Assembly (NCBI GenBank): GCA_003117195.1
Contig: BDSI01000109.1
Span: 1-64,000, forward strand
Direction of reading: 5' to 3'
From: Eudorina sp. 2006-703-Eu-15
Lineage: Eukaryota; Chlorophyta; Chlorophyceae; Chlamydomonadales; Volvocaceae
DNA length: 64,000 bases
The notes below the pieces were generated by a model that worked only from the letters and a program-made list of their open reading frames with translations, was not told the origin of the DNA and ran no database searches. The translations under genes and the position numbers were made by a program. Positions 11,716 through 24,400 of this stretch are shown here, one piece after another (positions within the stretch are counted from its first letter, which is position 1; every line of letters begins with the position of its first letter).

Positions 11716-11825
11716 GACCCAGCACAGCTTGATCTTAAGAGTATATTTTAATTTGATGTATGTGCGAACAGCCTTGCGTGGTTGCATACCCCCGCCCGCC
11801 CCTCGGTAAGGAGTCGGGTACCGGC

Positions 11826-11899
11826 GGCGTCGTAGCTTGAATGGTAACGCACCGCCATTCCGGTGGGAGATGATGATGATTCGAATCCTTCCGGCGTCA
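11826..11899 (+). pseudogene. degenerate tRNA-like sequence (tRNA relic or SINE head)
   Basis: An A-box-like word (TAGCTTGAATGG at 11833) and a perfect B-box core (GATTCGAATCC at 11878) lie 45 bases apart, the spacing found in tRNA genes. The implied acceptor stem (11826-11832 with 11892-11898) pairs at all seven positions if G-T pairs are allowed. The T stem has two mismatches and the anticodon arm has an abnormal loop (CACCG/CGGTG stem around six bases), with extra ATG triplets in the variable region. The anticodon cannot be read, so this is not a working tRNA; a decayed tRNA or a tRNA-derived SINE head fits best. Confidence 0.35.
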
Positions 11900-11946
11900 T
11901 CATGCATGGTATGCATGGGTTGTGAGACATGTTCGTTGATACGTAG

Positions 11947-12258
11947 AATCAGCCTACCCGAGGCATCCCTCAGGGCAACCCGCGGGGCAAGTGTATCGCC
12001 AAAATAATGGTAGGCGTCGAGGAGGTGGAGGAATGGCTGCACAATGAAGACCGGTCGGTGAAGCTGACCAAGTAAGCAGCTAACAACGAACGAAGAGGCT
12101 ACTACCGTAGCATGGCTAAGCCGAACCTGGCACGAGCCTTATTAGATGGTGATCTCTACGAGATTGAAGCGGGTCGTAAGGGGCTAACTACCCTCCGCCA
12201 GGCAGGACAAAGCACAGGGTGCTGTGTAGACGACGGGAGTAAAGTGGTGTACTGCTAG
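11947..12258 (+). pseudogene. open stretch of about 100 codons with one internal TAA
   Basis: Between stops at 11944-11946 and 12256-12258 one frame is open apart from a single TAA at 12073-12075. It reads like protein on both sides (GKCIAKIMVGVEEVEEWLHN; then MAKPNLARALLDGDLYEIEA and RKGLTTLRQAGQ). The TAA sits inside a donor-like GTAAGC, and a CCGTAG acceptor 39 bases later would keep the frame, but such an intron would be very short. An overlapping minus-strand frame also reads plausibly, which lowers certainty. No family was recognised; a gene or transposon remnant is likely. Confidence 0.3.
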
Positions 12259-14206
12259 GGAGGCGGCGGTGCAGCATGCACGCGGTCTGAAGTTGATACA
12301 CGCAGGAGCACCAGTCTCCGGCTGATCGTGTCCCACAGCGACAGTGTGGCGTGCTCATCCATCATCACCAACGATAGGTGGAAACTTCAGGGTGGAAAGG
12401 CCCCATAGACGCGCGGAGGTGCGTGACGCGGTGGGCGTTAGCGTAAAGAACTGACATGGCGCAGACCTCAGAGCGTGCGTGTCCCCTTTAACACACGCCA
12501 GGTTGAGCGTACACCGGTGTAACAAGACTAATAATATTAATCTTGAGTTATTATATAGAGTGCGTGGGCGGGCGGGGTTACCCGGGGTTACCCGCCCCGG
12601 CCTACGTAGCCCCCTTTGTTAGCCATACGTAGGTTCGTTCTCTTGTACTTCGGTACTAGTTCGCGTGTATACACGTGCAATTGTCATGCATTCAGCAAGG
12701 CTCAAGTACTTAGGACGTGCGACGGGTACGCACATTGCCGTTTTTCCGGTTCTTCGTCCTCCGTATCTCAAGGCGGGCTTCGTTCAACGCCCCAAAACAG
12801 TTTACACACAGCAGCTTTATTATGTGCATTGCATTGTAATGATGCAACCAGTGGCGGCACGAATCTTGTATGTAAGACAGAACTTTTATGTTACGTTTTC
12901 GCCATCATAATACTTGAGCCAAAGGCAATTCAACATGAGTTTGCTAAACGAGCAACGTCGCCATGCAACTGAAATGAAGACCGGAAACCGAATTCATATT
13001 TTCTGTAAGATTGCCAGTTCAGAAATGGCATGTGCAAATAAAGGCAGGTTGTTGTCCGGGCTATATATGGCCCGCAAATTGCAGGTTGATTGCCACAACG
13101 AACATCAACGAACCGCAACCATACGAACTAACCTTAGAGCTCACCCAGGGCTGTTTAAACTCTATCAACATATCGTATTATTTTGGGCTCCATATCCTAT
13201 GCATGCTAACATGCGTAATGCTTCCACGAGTCTTACTTGGTTGTTTACTTACGGACTCGCATGAATATTCAACTTTGATCAACAAGGAAAAGTGGCTGCA
13301 CTTACATACCTTGTGGCAAAGTCTGGACTCTTGCATTTGTTGCAGTTGTTGGTCTTGATGGACTAGGCGGCACGTCAGTACCAGTTGTAAGTCCTGGCGG
13401 ACTAGGCGCCTGGCCAGTATCGTGGCTTGTAGTGCATCCCATACCTCTAATTAAGTCTATGTTTTCACATACAGACCGCTCTGGGACGCCCTGGAGGGGC
13501 GTGTGTTATTGTGCTAGTTGGCGCTGCACTTGGCTGGCGGAACCTCCGCAGTGTCGTGCAATACGTATACACCGGGTCTAATGTCTTCAAGCAAGTTGGC
13601 ACATTAGTGTTACCCTGGCTATTGTTCCGTTCCTCGCACCGAATCGACAAAGCGCAAAGGCAGGGCCCTATATGCACGGCAGGACTTAACACACGAAAAC
13701 AGAATCACGATGACATAACAAAGAAAATCTGCTGGGTTTCATTAATGAACGTCAATAGTTGTGTACTCTCTACTCAGTGGAATCACCTTCTTCCTCCGGG
13801 AACACGAGGGCAATGTTAACGGCATTCAAATTTTGACGAAATTTTACACTAGTTTCGTTTTCTTGAATTAGCTTCACCACCTCTCATACACATGGCTCCA
13901 GGGGATTTTGGTTCCTGAATTGGCTGCTGGCGTGACGCATGCATACATGGCTGTCAATTTGCAGACTTTTAATTATGCAAATGGACATTCATTCACTTAT
14001 TATATTGTAGACCTTCGATGGCCTGGACATTCGTAAATGCTGTACTGGAATGTTAATAAGCAACAACACAGCGCCTGGGCCCGCCTCTGATGTTACTTGG
14101 TAATATAATAATTGACGTGCACATCCTTTCTAAATAGTTGGCGCTTTGGAGTTCTCTGGTACTGTTTACAGTTGTGACTTATGAACATCCCTAAAACTCA
14201 AGCAGC

Positions 14207-17200
14207 ATGCCCACAGACGATCACGGATATGTATCACGTGTCAGCAGCCCGACGCAGTCAGCTGCTGACCTTACGTTGGAGACTTTCCGAAGTCTCCAAG
14301 AAAGTCGGCCCCCACGACATCGTCGAGAAGCAATTTACGCACAAATTGGAGTTCAGCCCTCTCAGATTCCGGGCAGAATTCTTTCCAAAGAGTTACAGCG
14401 TCGCACTATGGTCGCGAGCAGCTACCGGCGCACAGCGGCGTACCAGCGATACCTAACCGCGTCAGCCGCAGCCGCACCGAGATTTACCCCGCCCTCCGCC
14501 GTGGCTGCGTCACCTTCGCCAGAGGAAGCGCAGTGTTGCGCTGTAATACAGGAGAGTTCACCACGGTCACAGGGGTGCCGGGAGGATACATGTCAGCCAG
14601 TGGTAGTGGACCAGCCGCTGCTGGCAAGCCGCACTCTAACCTCAAGCAGCGGGTCTCCATTCCACTTTAGGCTCAATGCCCCAGTCCGCAGGGAGCTGGC
14701 CCGGGTGAATCAGCGGGTCTTGGATTCTGAGGACAGTGGCAGTCACATCACCGCTGCAGTGACAGAGCCATTGGCAAGAAGGCATGAGTCCAACGCTACT
14801 TCTATTTTGTGGGATGCACCGGATGAGGCGCCGGGATGTGACTGGACGCCGCGCAGCACTAAGGGCAAATCACCAGTTATACCACCAGTGCCACCATTAA
14901 CACCCCAACTGAAGACTCCGCCACCGCAATCACAGCAGCTCAAGCAGCAGCAGCAACAGTATCAGCTAATGCAGCAGCAAGGCTGTGAGCCGTTATACAA
15001 GCAAAGCCTGCCAGGTGGCGAGGTGCACATGCAGCGAGAGCAGCAACCTGAAGCCGTGGCAAACAGTGTGATGGTCAGTGCTGGAGGGGCATCCGAGTTG
15101 GAGTTGCCGGGTGATGCACTTCTGATGGTGCCCAGCGTATTGAGTGCAGATTCTGACCCGTCCTCTCAGCAGCTGCAGCAGCCAGCTTTCACCGCGGCCG
15201 CAACCTCTGCACCTGATGCCGTCGCCATGGCCGCTGTGGCTTCCTTGTCCGGTGCAATTGTGCCGTCCACACCCGCCTGCCCAGCTGCCTCAACTGCGTC
15301 ATCCATGTTGGCCTCCCCAGCTGCTGCAACTGTGTCGTCCATGTCTGCCTCCCCAGCTACCACAACTGTGTCCTCCACGTCGGCCTCCCCAGCTGCCACT
15401 GCTGTGTCGTCCACGTTGGTCTCCACAGCTGCCACAACTGTGTCGTCCACGTTGGCCTCCCCAGCTGCCACAACTGTGTCATCCATGTCGGCCTCCCCAG
15501 CTGCCACAACTGTGTCGTCCACGTCGGCCTCACCAGCTGCCGCAACTGTGTCGTCCACGACCGCCTCCCCAGCTACCACAACTGTGTCCTCCACGTCGGC
15601 CTCCCCAGCTGCCGCAACTGTGTCATCCACGTCGGCCTCTCCAGCTGCCTCAACTGTGTCGTCCACGACCACCTCCCCAGCTGCCGCAACTGTGTCGTCC
15701 ACGTCGGCCTCTCCAGCTGCCTCAACTGTGTTGTCCACGACCGCCTCCCCAGCTGCCGCAACTGTGTCATCCACGTCGGCCTCCTCAGCTGCTGCAACTG
15801 TGTCGTCCACGTCGGCCTCCCCAGCTGCCGCAACTGTGTCATCTATGTCATCCACGTCGGCCTCCCCAGCTGCTGCAACTGTGTTGTCCAAGTCGGCCTC
15901 CCGAGCTGCTGCCACAGCTGTGTCATCCACGTCAGCCATGCCTGTCACTGCTGCCACAGCAGTTGCAACATCACAAGGACACCAGCAGCAGAACGCCACT
16001 GAGGTGGCCCTTGACCGCCGGGCCAACCTCTATGAGTTGGTTGTATGGACGCGCCTGCAAGACAGGCTTGTAGAGTTCCACAAGGCTGATGCCGAGATGG
16101 ATGCTGCTGGGCTTAAAGTGCTTGCGCTCGATGACTTGGCCAAGAGTGGTGCCAAGATGCATCTGCGGTTGTGTGAAGCTCAGAAGCTTCGACAGCAGAG
16201 TCGTGTGGCTCTTTCACGAACAGTGTGTGACTTCCCCGTGTTTGGGGTGGCCACACGGCTGGTGGAGGAGGCACGCCGGCCGTCAGCTGCTGTGGTTGCC
16301 ATACGGGCGAGATCAGCAGTTGAACCTGTGGTGAGTGTGGCTTGGAGCAGCCCTGCGGGATGGAAGGGTATGCGTGTGTGGGTCCCGTCCACTTGAGGAC
16401 CTGCTGATGTAGTTGATACGCAACAGACAATCCATACATGCTTTGTGCTATGCAGCACAACCATGCAGCCGGTCTGTTTAAGGGGATTTATCTTCCACCC
16501 ATCCCCGTCTCCCTTCCTGTAGTACACAGGGGTATGTTACATCATGCATCACACCCGCGCACCTGATGACTTAACCCAAGCCTTAAGACGGCCTTGGTTT
16601 GATTGCCTATTTGCTTGTTGTTGCACATACAGGGGGCGGTCGTCCAGGGCGACCCGAGCATCGGCCTGCCCGGCAGGGCCTGCATGCTGCTTCGTTGTCT
16701 GGTGCAGCTGCACGGCTTCCATGTACTTGACAGGCCACAAGGCAGCGGGGATGCAGAGGAGCAGAGGGCCTTGTTGATGCGTGGAGCGGCTGCCATCACT
16801 AGCGGGCTGCTGCTGCACCACGGTGTGTGTGTGTCCATGTCTGGGGGATTGGGGATGAATTCATGTCGCTCCATACAACATGAATGGGACTGGGAACGGT
16901 CGAGTTATGTATGCTTCATGCTCGAGGGGGGTATTGAGCGCCGCCATACACCATACACCATACGTACGGTTTTTTGAGGTGTGTATGTAGTGGCATGCAC
17001 GTCTGTGTGTGCCATGTATATCGGCGTGCGAGAGCTGCTCCACAGGGTAATCACTCAGACGCCGGCGGGTGCAGGACAGCAAAATCCGTGGCGGTGGCCA
17101 AAGGGAAGGCGGACGGGGCCAGGGGCTTGCTGAGTTGTCCATCTGCTGGGAATGTGCACTGTGCATGGAGAGGCGGAGCAAAGGGCTACTCTTGCAGGCA

Positions 17201-20200
17201 TCCTGGAATTTACGATGCGGGCAGGAGACCAATCATCAATTACATGCTCTAGACCTGCTGGCTGCGCCCAAGAATGTTTTCATCCATAACTGTGGTGCCA
17301 CTCCGTCCCTAGCCGATTCCCCTTTGCAGTTTGCAAATCATACATATTCATATCATGCCTCATCTTTCGACCCCCCCTCCCACACACGCACGCAGGCGTC
17401 ACAACACCGCCACTGCGGCAGGAGCTAATGATGGTGCTTCAGTTGCTGGCGATGCTGCAAGTGAGTGGCGCCTGGCGGTGGCGCAGCGTGAGGGCAGGCC
17501 GAGGGAGGAGTTCGCATCATGATATCCCTGTATGTGTGTGGGAGGCAGCTAGCACGCAGGCGTGAAGTGAACGTAGTGGCACACTTACCCCAGGCCATCA
17601 CTGCAGCCGGGAATGTCAGCACCTCCAGTTTACGTACGCTGGCTGGCTCCATAACCAGCCCCACGCCTTTCCCCTCACACCACACTCGCTCCCCGGGTTT
17701 CAACCATAGGGTGAAGCTTCCATCGAATAGATTTTACACTTGAACCTTTCCTCCTGAATGCCGCCATCCACCAATGTAGTTCGTTGTTGCTACCAACTTC
17801 CTTTCCCTGCTCCGGCTTGGTCCCAGACTGAACTCAATGCTGTTTGCCGCAGGCCGAGTACAGCCGAACCAAGACCGGCTCCACCGCAGGGCTGTACGAT
17901 CCCGAGTCGTGCGTGCACTCACAGCTGACTACCATGGCCTTCGTGGCCGGCCTGGCCAGGGCGGTCTGCGCCGAACCTGGGCTTCTGGACCAGGAGACTC
18001 TGGCCAACCACTGCCTGCACCAGCTAGTGCAGCTGCATTCCAGTGCCGTGGCGGCGGCCTGCAAGGAGGTGCCGGAAGCCGCTACCTTATTCAGCAGCAG
18101 AGCCGAAGGTTGCAGCAGCACTGCCACGGCTCGATGGCAACATTTCGAGTCGGGGTACCACGCCTTCGTGAAGGCCACGGTGTCAAAGATATGCCCAGAT
18201 GTTGGTGGTGAGGAGGACGGCAAGGAAAACACGAGGAGAGGGGCGGCAGGAGGGATGGCACTCAGGCCATTTGGCGGCCTGCCGGCGGCTTTCCTGCGGT
18301 CGCTGCGCGGTGTGATGATTCGGCTTCCCGACCTGGCGTTTCCGAATGGACCTGCAGGCGGCGGTAGCGTTGGCAGCAGCGGCGGTGACGTCGAATTCGC
18401 CGTTAATCATAGGCCGTGTGACAGTGCACGCGTGTGCGTGCTGCTGTTTGACATAACGGCGCCGCAGCAGCGTGGAGCTCTGGCGCAGGCAATCCTGACA
18501 GCCGATTTGGAGCAGGTGAGGTGGCGTGCGTGGGGATCAGGGGCACCCAGGCGGGCCAGGTACATTGAGTCCAACCAGGAAAACCAGAGTTCACACGAAT
18601 TTTGGTCAGTTGCGGGCCACGGATGGATGAGGTGTTCTTGTGTTCACCTGGCCGAAGAGGGAGCGTGCTTGTCACCTGCATAACGTGGTGTTCCCCGCTC
18701 TCCTATGCCTCCCGTTGCTCACCTACCTACCCACACACCGACCAACCCTGAGGACGCAGCCTGCTCCAGAGTGTATGTGCTGCCCTTGCTGTCCCTGTGT
18801 ATGTGGTGCCCCGTGCCCGCAGCGCCTGAGTCCCCCCGTGACGCTGGTGGGCACCCCTGCGTTGTGTCTGGTGCTTCGGATGGCCACCGCCCTCACTGAG
18901 GTCCGGCGGTTGGGCACCCCCGCCGTATTGCCGGCGGTGCCGCCACGGGGGGAGTGGCCCGAGTGGGTGACGATGGCGGTGCCGGCGGAGGTGAAGCCGG
19001 AAGAGCTCGAACTCATGGGGGGTCCCATGGGGTTCCGGTTCGGAAGCAGCACGGAGCGCCAACACGGGGTGAGGCAGATAGAGGTGATGTGGGGGCTGAA
19101 GGGCTCTGTCGGGATCGGCGCAGCTGTGCGCACAGTCCGCGACCAACCCACGCACTCGTGTGTTGCTCGTCGTGTGGGTGGTCGGTCCGGGACACATACA
19201 GATGCATACGGTTGGCGAGGACGGGCGGGCGGGCGGGGCAATGCATGCCCCAATTGTGTAGACAGCATTTAATTTATGCCCGCACTCGTGCGCCAGGTCA
19301 ATGCGTCATCATCCATCGGGGGCGCGCGCTGCTCAACCCGCCCGCCGGTGTTGCTGCTCAGCCTGCAGCCATGCCCACGGCGGCTTTACCAGCGGCTGCA
19401 ACAGCCAGACGTGTCAGCTGACCCAATACGCTTTGACGCATCCGGGTAAGCGCATGCATGCGGCACATGAGTGCGTTGAAAAGTGAAACCAAACCCACAA
19501 GCAAACATGTGTGTGTTAGTGCTGTATGTTACATTCGAGCTTTCGACAACTTCGAATTCCACGCCTCCGTTGTTGTCACTGTTTTGTGTGGTTGCAAGTG
19601 ACCATGCGGTTCCGCTTCTACATAACTAGACACGATCACCTGCTCTGCCGCAAACACAAGCACTGCTGCTCTCGTGTCTTCTGCTCTGGTGTCTGCGTCA
19701 TTAGAAGGGCCACGCATACCAGATACCACGGGAGCTGTGGGTTATGCCTGGACCCGCGGCACGCCTTACTTCTCGCATGCTCCGGTCCTAGCTAGAGTTC
19801 TAGGCCCCTAGCATGCACCTGGGGCTGAGCGAGCCCTAGCCGGGTAGTTTCGTGACCCAACACAAGCAAGCAGACGAGCCTCCCTGTGAAGGCAGAGAAG
19901 GATTACGGCTGCAAGCAAGGAGCGCGTGCACCATTATTTCGGCGGGTGCGTGTGTGGACCGTTGGCGCAATGCGCGGTCCCCGCCGTTGGCGCGCGTCCC
20001 GCCGCCGGTGCTCTTATTAATGCTGCACATGGCACCGTATTGCCGCAACCGACCCGGGACGATTGAGGAGATTGCGCCGGCATCGGCTGGGTCCCCGGCT
20101 CGCTCCCCGCGTGCGGGCGCAGGGACACCACACTTCACGAGGCCGACGGTCCCGACCTGCGACCGAGTCCGCTGCCACTGCCGCCGCAGCAGCAACAGCA

Positions 20201-21172
20201 AAAGCGGTTGGAGAAGTTGGTGGCCGAGGCGCTGCAAGCCCGCCGCGTGGCGGTGGTGCGACCCGCGGGACCAGGGTCTGTTGCGGCGGCCGTGGAGATG
20301 CTGGCAAAGGTGATACGAGGGGCTGCCGGGCGGGGCGGGTGGGTGGTAACCGTGTGTTGCGGAGGCTCGAAGTGTTAGGGCAGGGTCGGTTTGCGCGCCG
20401 TTGGCCACGCGGATCGATGTAGGAGTCACGGCCAAGCCCTCCCTCTCTATCTGTTGGGCTCAATACACCCCGGGGCGCGTGATACGTTTTCCCATCGCCA
20501 GCTGTTCGAATGTATACACCATCACTGCTCCCAATTTGCGTTCGACCTGCTGCCTGACGCCGCTTCGGGGCGGCACAGTGTCGAGAAAACGTGCGGCTGG
20601 GACCCGACCGGGACGTGGTGGTGGTCCCGCTGCTGCCGGAGATGGAGACGTCAGCGGGCGTGCAGGAGTGGGCGGCGAGCCTGCTGCGCGAGACCTGCGA
20701 TGACGGACTCCTGCTGCAGCGGCGCCGGTGCGGGGCAGACGGGCAGGAAGCGCCGCCACAGCAGCGGGCAGTAGTGACAGCAAACACATCAAGCGGTAGC
20801 AATAATGGCGGCGGAAGCCACGATGGCAGCGGCCGTGCTACCGGCAATAAGGGTACGGGCGACACGTTGAAACGCGCCAGCAACAGTAGTGAAGCCGCAG
20901 CCGAAGGCCCAGCTGCAGTGTTTCTTGGGCTGGCGCGTCGCGGCGCGCTGCCGCTGCGGTACGACTGGCGCGTGCGGCGAAGGCTCGCGATGACGGAGGC
21001 GGTTGATGAGGCGATGGGGAGCCGTTGCTCGCGGAGTAGTGGCCGCAGCGCAGGCGCGTTGCGGTTGCTCTGCGGCGATCTGGAGCCGCGGACGTTGCTG
21101 CGCCAGCCGGTGCCCTTGCTGTACGTGCTGGATTGCTCCGCGGCAGGCTGCAGGTTGGGGCTGCTAGATTAG
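14207..21172 (+). CDS. unrecognised 1405-residue protein with Ser/Thr/Ala/Pro repeat domain
   Basis: Eight exons join in phase: 14207-16330, 16633-16822, 17396-17460, 17853-18515, 18823-19068, 19297-19445, 20123-20309, 20579-21172. All donors are GT and acceptors AG. The N terminus has a charged segment (DLTLETFRSLQESRPPRHRR), then a Gln-rich patch and about 18 copies of a 12-residue repeat (near residues 358-577). The C-terminal half is less repetitive: QLTTMAFVAGLARAV, ARVCVLLFDITAPQQRGAL, PPVTLVGTPALCLVLRMA, QKRLEKLVAEALQARRVAVV and VVVVPLLPEME stand out as folded-looking pieces. No signal peptide or membrane segment is evident. I do not recognise a family, and the function is unknown. The short third exon and the long gap before exon 7 are the least certain joins. 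Confidence 0.7.
15278..15937 (+). repeat. coding minisatellite, 36-bp unit, about 18 copies
   Basis: Within exon 1 of the gene at 14207 the unit SPAAATVSSTSA repeats about 18 times with small changes (Thr/Met, Ala/Thr/Ser swaps) and one five-residue insertion near the end. Changes fall mostly in a few positions, and the frame is kept throughout. The protein stretch is likely disordered and could carry many O-linked sugars or phosphates, but that is inference. Confidence 0.95.
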
Positions 21173-21499
21173 CAACCAATGACGGCGGCCGGCTGCTGAG
21201 CAGTCTCGTGCCAGTGTGCATCTGCTGCTGCCTGCTGTGGGATGGACCTTTCTTGAGCGTTTCACGCACTTCTGGTCTGAGGTCGGCGCGCGCACAGACT
21301 ACTGAGCGTGTAGCACCCTCAACTGAAGTCTATTGATGTCCCGGCCCCGGGGTCGTGGGGGTGCAGTGGGCGCAGCGTGGTCCTTGAACGGGTGCCTTGC
21401 GCCGTGTAGCTTGAATTTGCCTGCTGCGCAACCGAAGCGTGCAGCGAAAACGCGTGAACCGGGAAGCGTATGTGTCCGTGCGTGAATGTCTCAATTGGC

Positions 21500-24400
21500 A
21501 TGGCTGGTCCAGGACGACGGCGCGGATGCGGTCGGACGCGGTATGTGCGCTCTCAGGAGGCTGGCCTGCAGCGCTTGTGGGTCATCGCTCAGCGGCGCGA
21601 TTTCCTTGGGAATAACATCTACTTCGGGCGTGCGCGCACATCACACACGTACGGTATGTACGCACTGCATGTCAGGCCCGCGCGAAAGCAAGTAAGTCCG
21701 CTGCAACATCCTTCGTTGATTAACGAGGACGCTTGGCTGAGGCTCGCTCGTTGTGGCCGGGTAATGACCTAATAAGTTGACGACGACGACCACGGCCGCC
21801 GAGGCGAGTGATTACACTGCTGGGCGGGGTTCCTGCGCGGCGTGAGTCTGGCTGGTGTGGGATGTCAGGAGCAATGGGAAGCAAGGAGCACATTGATGAA
21901 ATGCCGCCGTAAACAAGGAACATGCGCGCCCCACACGGCCGTGCGTGAGGGTCCTCCACGGCATCCTCCAAATAGATCACGCACGTTCGGCCGCGCTGCA
22001 GCATTCCTCGCACGCATGTGAGAGACGCGTTTGTATTGTACCCGTTATTCCCAGGTGGACCCTACCTTCTTGGCCGCGTTATGAAGGTATGGAGTGCGCA
22101 TGGCCAAGTCAACGGAACGATTGATTGCTTGTCGATGGACCCGGCGGCGCGCGGTGCTGCTTGAGGGAGGGAGGGAGGGCAAGGCAAATGGGCGGATGTA
22201 TGTATGGTAATGACCTGGTGGTCGCGCGCCATGCCGCGACGCAATCGTTGTCAGTCGCGGCAACACTGGCCAATTTTTGTGACGTTAACTTGGCCGGTTT
22301 GAGGACTTTATGGACAAGGGGACGGCACCAGAACCCATTTCAGCCAGCGCTGGGAATGCGCGGTGTGCACGCCATCCAAGCACGCACGCGGTTGACGGGA
22401 CGCGTGGTCTCGGCCTGCGTGTAGGAAGATGGCCGCGCCCATTGACGCGGCCTTTTCCATATGACATGTATGGACCCTGCTGGGCGCGCGTACGTGGTAT
22501 ATATATATATGTGTGTGTTGTCGGCCATGCATGCCGCGTGGCGGTCACAGATGGGCCGATCAGTTTCCGTACCTGTTTCCGTCATCAAGGCTGGACGCCG
22601 CTGGACCCCAATTCCGTCCCCGTCTCAAGCCGAATGATAGGTACGTAGCGCTTTGGACGTTAGTTGTTCTCTGCTCGCTGTGGAATATGACGCTCATTGA
22701 ACACAAGCATATTATACATTCAGCCACGCCTAGACATACACAGCGCTGCTTGCGCGCGATGACCATACATGCGAGGCCTTGCTTCCAACCTACCGCTTTG
22801 GGCCAGGTCGGGCCCCCTGCAAGTATGCGCGCAACAGTGTTACGATTGTCCGCGAAGGGCCCAGTATTTGGCTTCGTGCGTGACGCCGAAATGTTAACCT
22901 GTCAACGAGCACTACAAGTAACTGTGCACGACACATTATTGAGTAATGTACGGTTGCGTTGTTGATGTGCGGTGGACGGCCTGGTCGTGTCTTCTCGGCG
23001 TCGCCTGCGCGTGGCGGCTGGACATACGTGCCGCAGGCAGGCGCTGTCGTGTGCACGTTCGTGTGGTTTTTGCACTTTGCTGCGGGCGTTTCCTACCTGA
23101 TGCACAGGGGTCTGGGGCCCACTGTAATCGTTATTCGTTACTATCAGAACCGCGACGTGACGTCAACGTGTTATCGCGTAATGCCTTCGTTTTTGTGCCT
23201 GAAGTCGGACACTATACTTGTCGGCAAAAATCATCATCGGCTGGAGATCAGCGTCGGGACGTACCCTGGGGTCCGTGCCGTACAGTTCTTGTGGTCTGAC
23301 GTTTGGACTGTATACGAGATATTTGTAATATTGCGAGCGGCGGTTCACATTTTGGTTGTTTTTGCTGGCTTTCGGTACTGGTCGGTGTATGTAATGTTCT
23401 GTTGTCTTTTCGATTGCGACGTGTACGATCGGGCTGGCGGCTTGGCCTGACTGGCGTTTTGCCCCTCGCTCTGTAACGCTTCCACCTGAGTTCTCCACGT
23501 AACAACGAACCATAATTATTCGTCATGATGAATCGCACAATAATGGCCTGAATGTTCTCCAGCCCCCTCCGAAGCTCCCGTTCCGCCGGCCGTGCCAGTA
23601 GTCCCGCCTAGCCGCGCCGTACACACGTACGAACGAAGGTATTGACAGGATGACAGCGCACATCCGTTTGCAGGTAGGGTGCGTCTACCTGCCTGCCTGC
23701 CTACGCTGGTCAAACCGTCCCGGTGACGGCAATTCGTACGACATGTCGTACAATTGTCGTGCGTGTGTTGCGGGTCACTGTACCAAAGGTTAGATGCCAT
23801 GCATGTGCCTTGCCGCTGAAGCCCAACCCAGCTGCGAACCCGCAGTCAGCTGATCCAGCGCCGCGGCACTTCCGCGTGGCAATCAATATTGACGGGTCTT
23901 CCCTTCAGCGCAGCCGGCCTGGCGCAGGTCACAAAAGCCCTCGCTCGGAGCCGCACGACCTCCCTCGCACCACGACGTTGTGTCATGCAGCCGCGCCGTC
24001 AGGGACGTGATCGTGGTTTAGGTGCACGACCGAATGTGCGTTCACGAATCGGAATTCCGTTCAGAAGCAGGACAGCAACGAACCTCACGCTTTCGTTACC
24101 CCACCACCACCCCTAAAACGCTACCGCTTCATGTCCCGCCGCGCCGCCGCCACTGCCGCCGACCACAGCCGTGGCGGCGACGGCGTTGCCCAAGGCTTCT
24201 TGGCATATGCACGTGTGCCGCTCGGCCCCCCTGCAGGTCACGACGCCGCCCAAACCCGGGCGCTGCGGCCACGCACCGGCGCACGCAGCTGCTGGCAGGT
24301 TCTCCGCGGCAGCCGTACAGCTGCGAAGCCCGCAGTACTACGGGGTCAGGGCTGGGGCCGGTCGGTGGAGTTCATGGTGCGTGGTGCATGGTGGTTTGCG

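Larger units (their letters stand above)
9354..14206. other. long stretch without a recognised gene
   Basis: About 4.8 kb with no supported protein gene. It holds simple AT-rich DNA at 8950-9110 and 9490-9560, a G/T-rich run (about 10830-10865), a diverged direct repeat (11172-11229 and 11468-11528), a telomere-like word at 11.7 kb, a tRNA-like relic at 11826-11899, and an open stretch with one internal stop at 11947-12258. The rest (12.3-14.2 kb) shows no motif I recognise. Its last few hundred bases presumably carry the promoter and 5' leader of the gene starting at 14207. Confidence 0.6.

Noticed and set aside
15166..16026. Minus-strand open frame of 286 codons, Asp/Ala/Val-rich repeats
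   Set aside because: It is the antisense reading of the 36-base coding repeat of the gene at 14207; the frame is open only because the unit length is a multiple of three.
15144..16073. Plus-strand Pro/Leu/Arg repeat frame of 309 codons
   Set aside because: Second reading of the same minisatellite; the frame at 14207 continues in phase into seven more exons and this one does not.
16974..17252. Extra exon between exons 2 and 3 of the gene at 14207
   Set aside because: Two frames here look partly coding, but both meet a stop when joined in phase, while skipping them joins exon 2 to exon 3 exactly.
22959..23450. Plus-strand frame of 163 codons with hydrophobic C terminus
   Set aside because: High Cys/Trp/Tyr content, no splice context and no motif; could not be joined to the exons at 21.5 or 24.5 kb.
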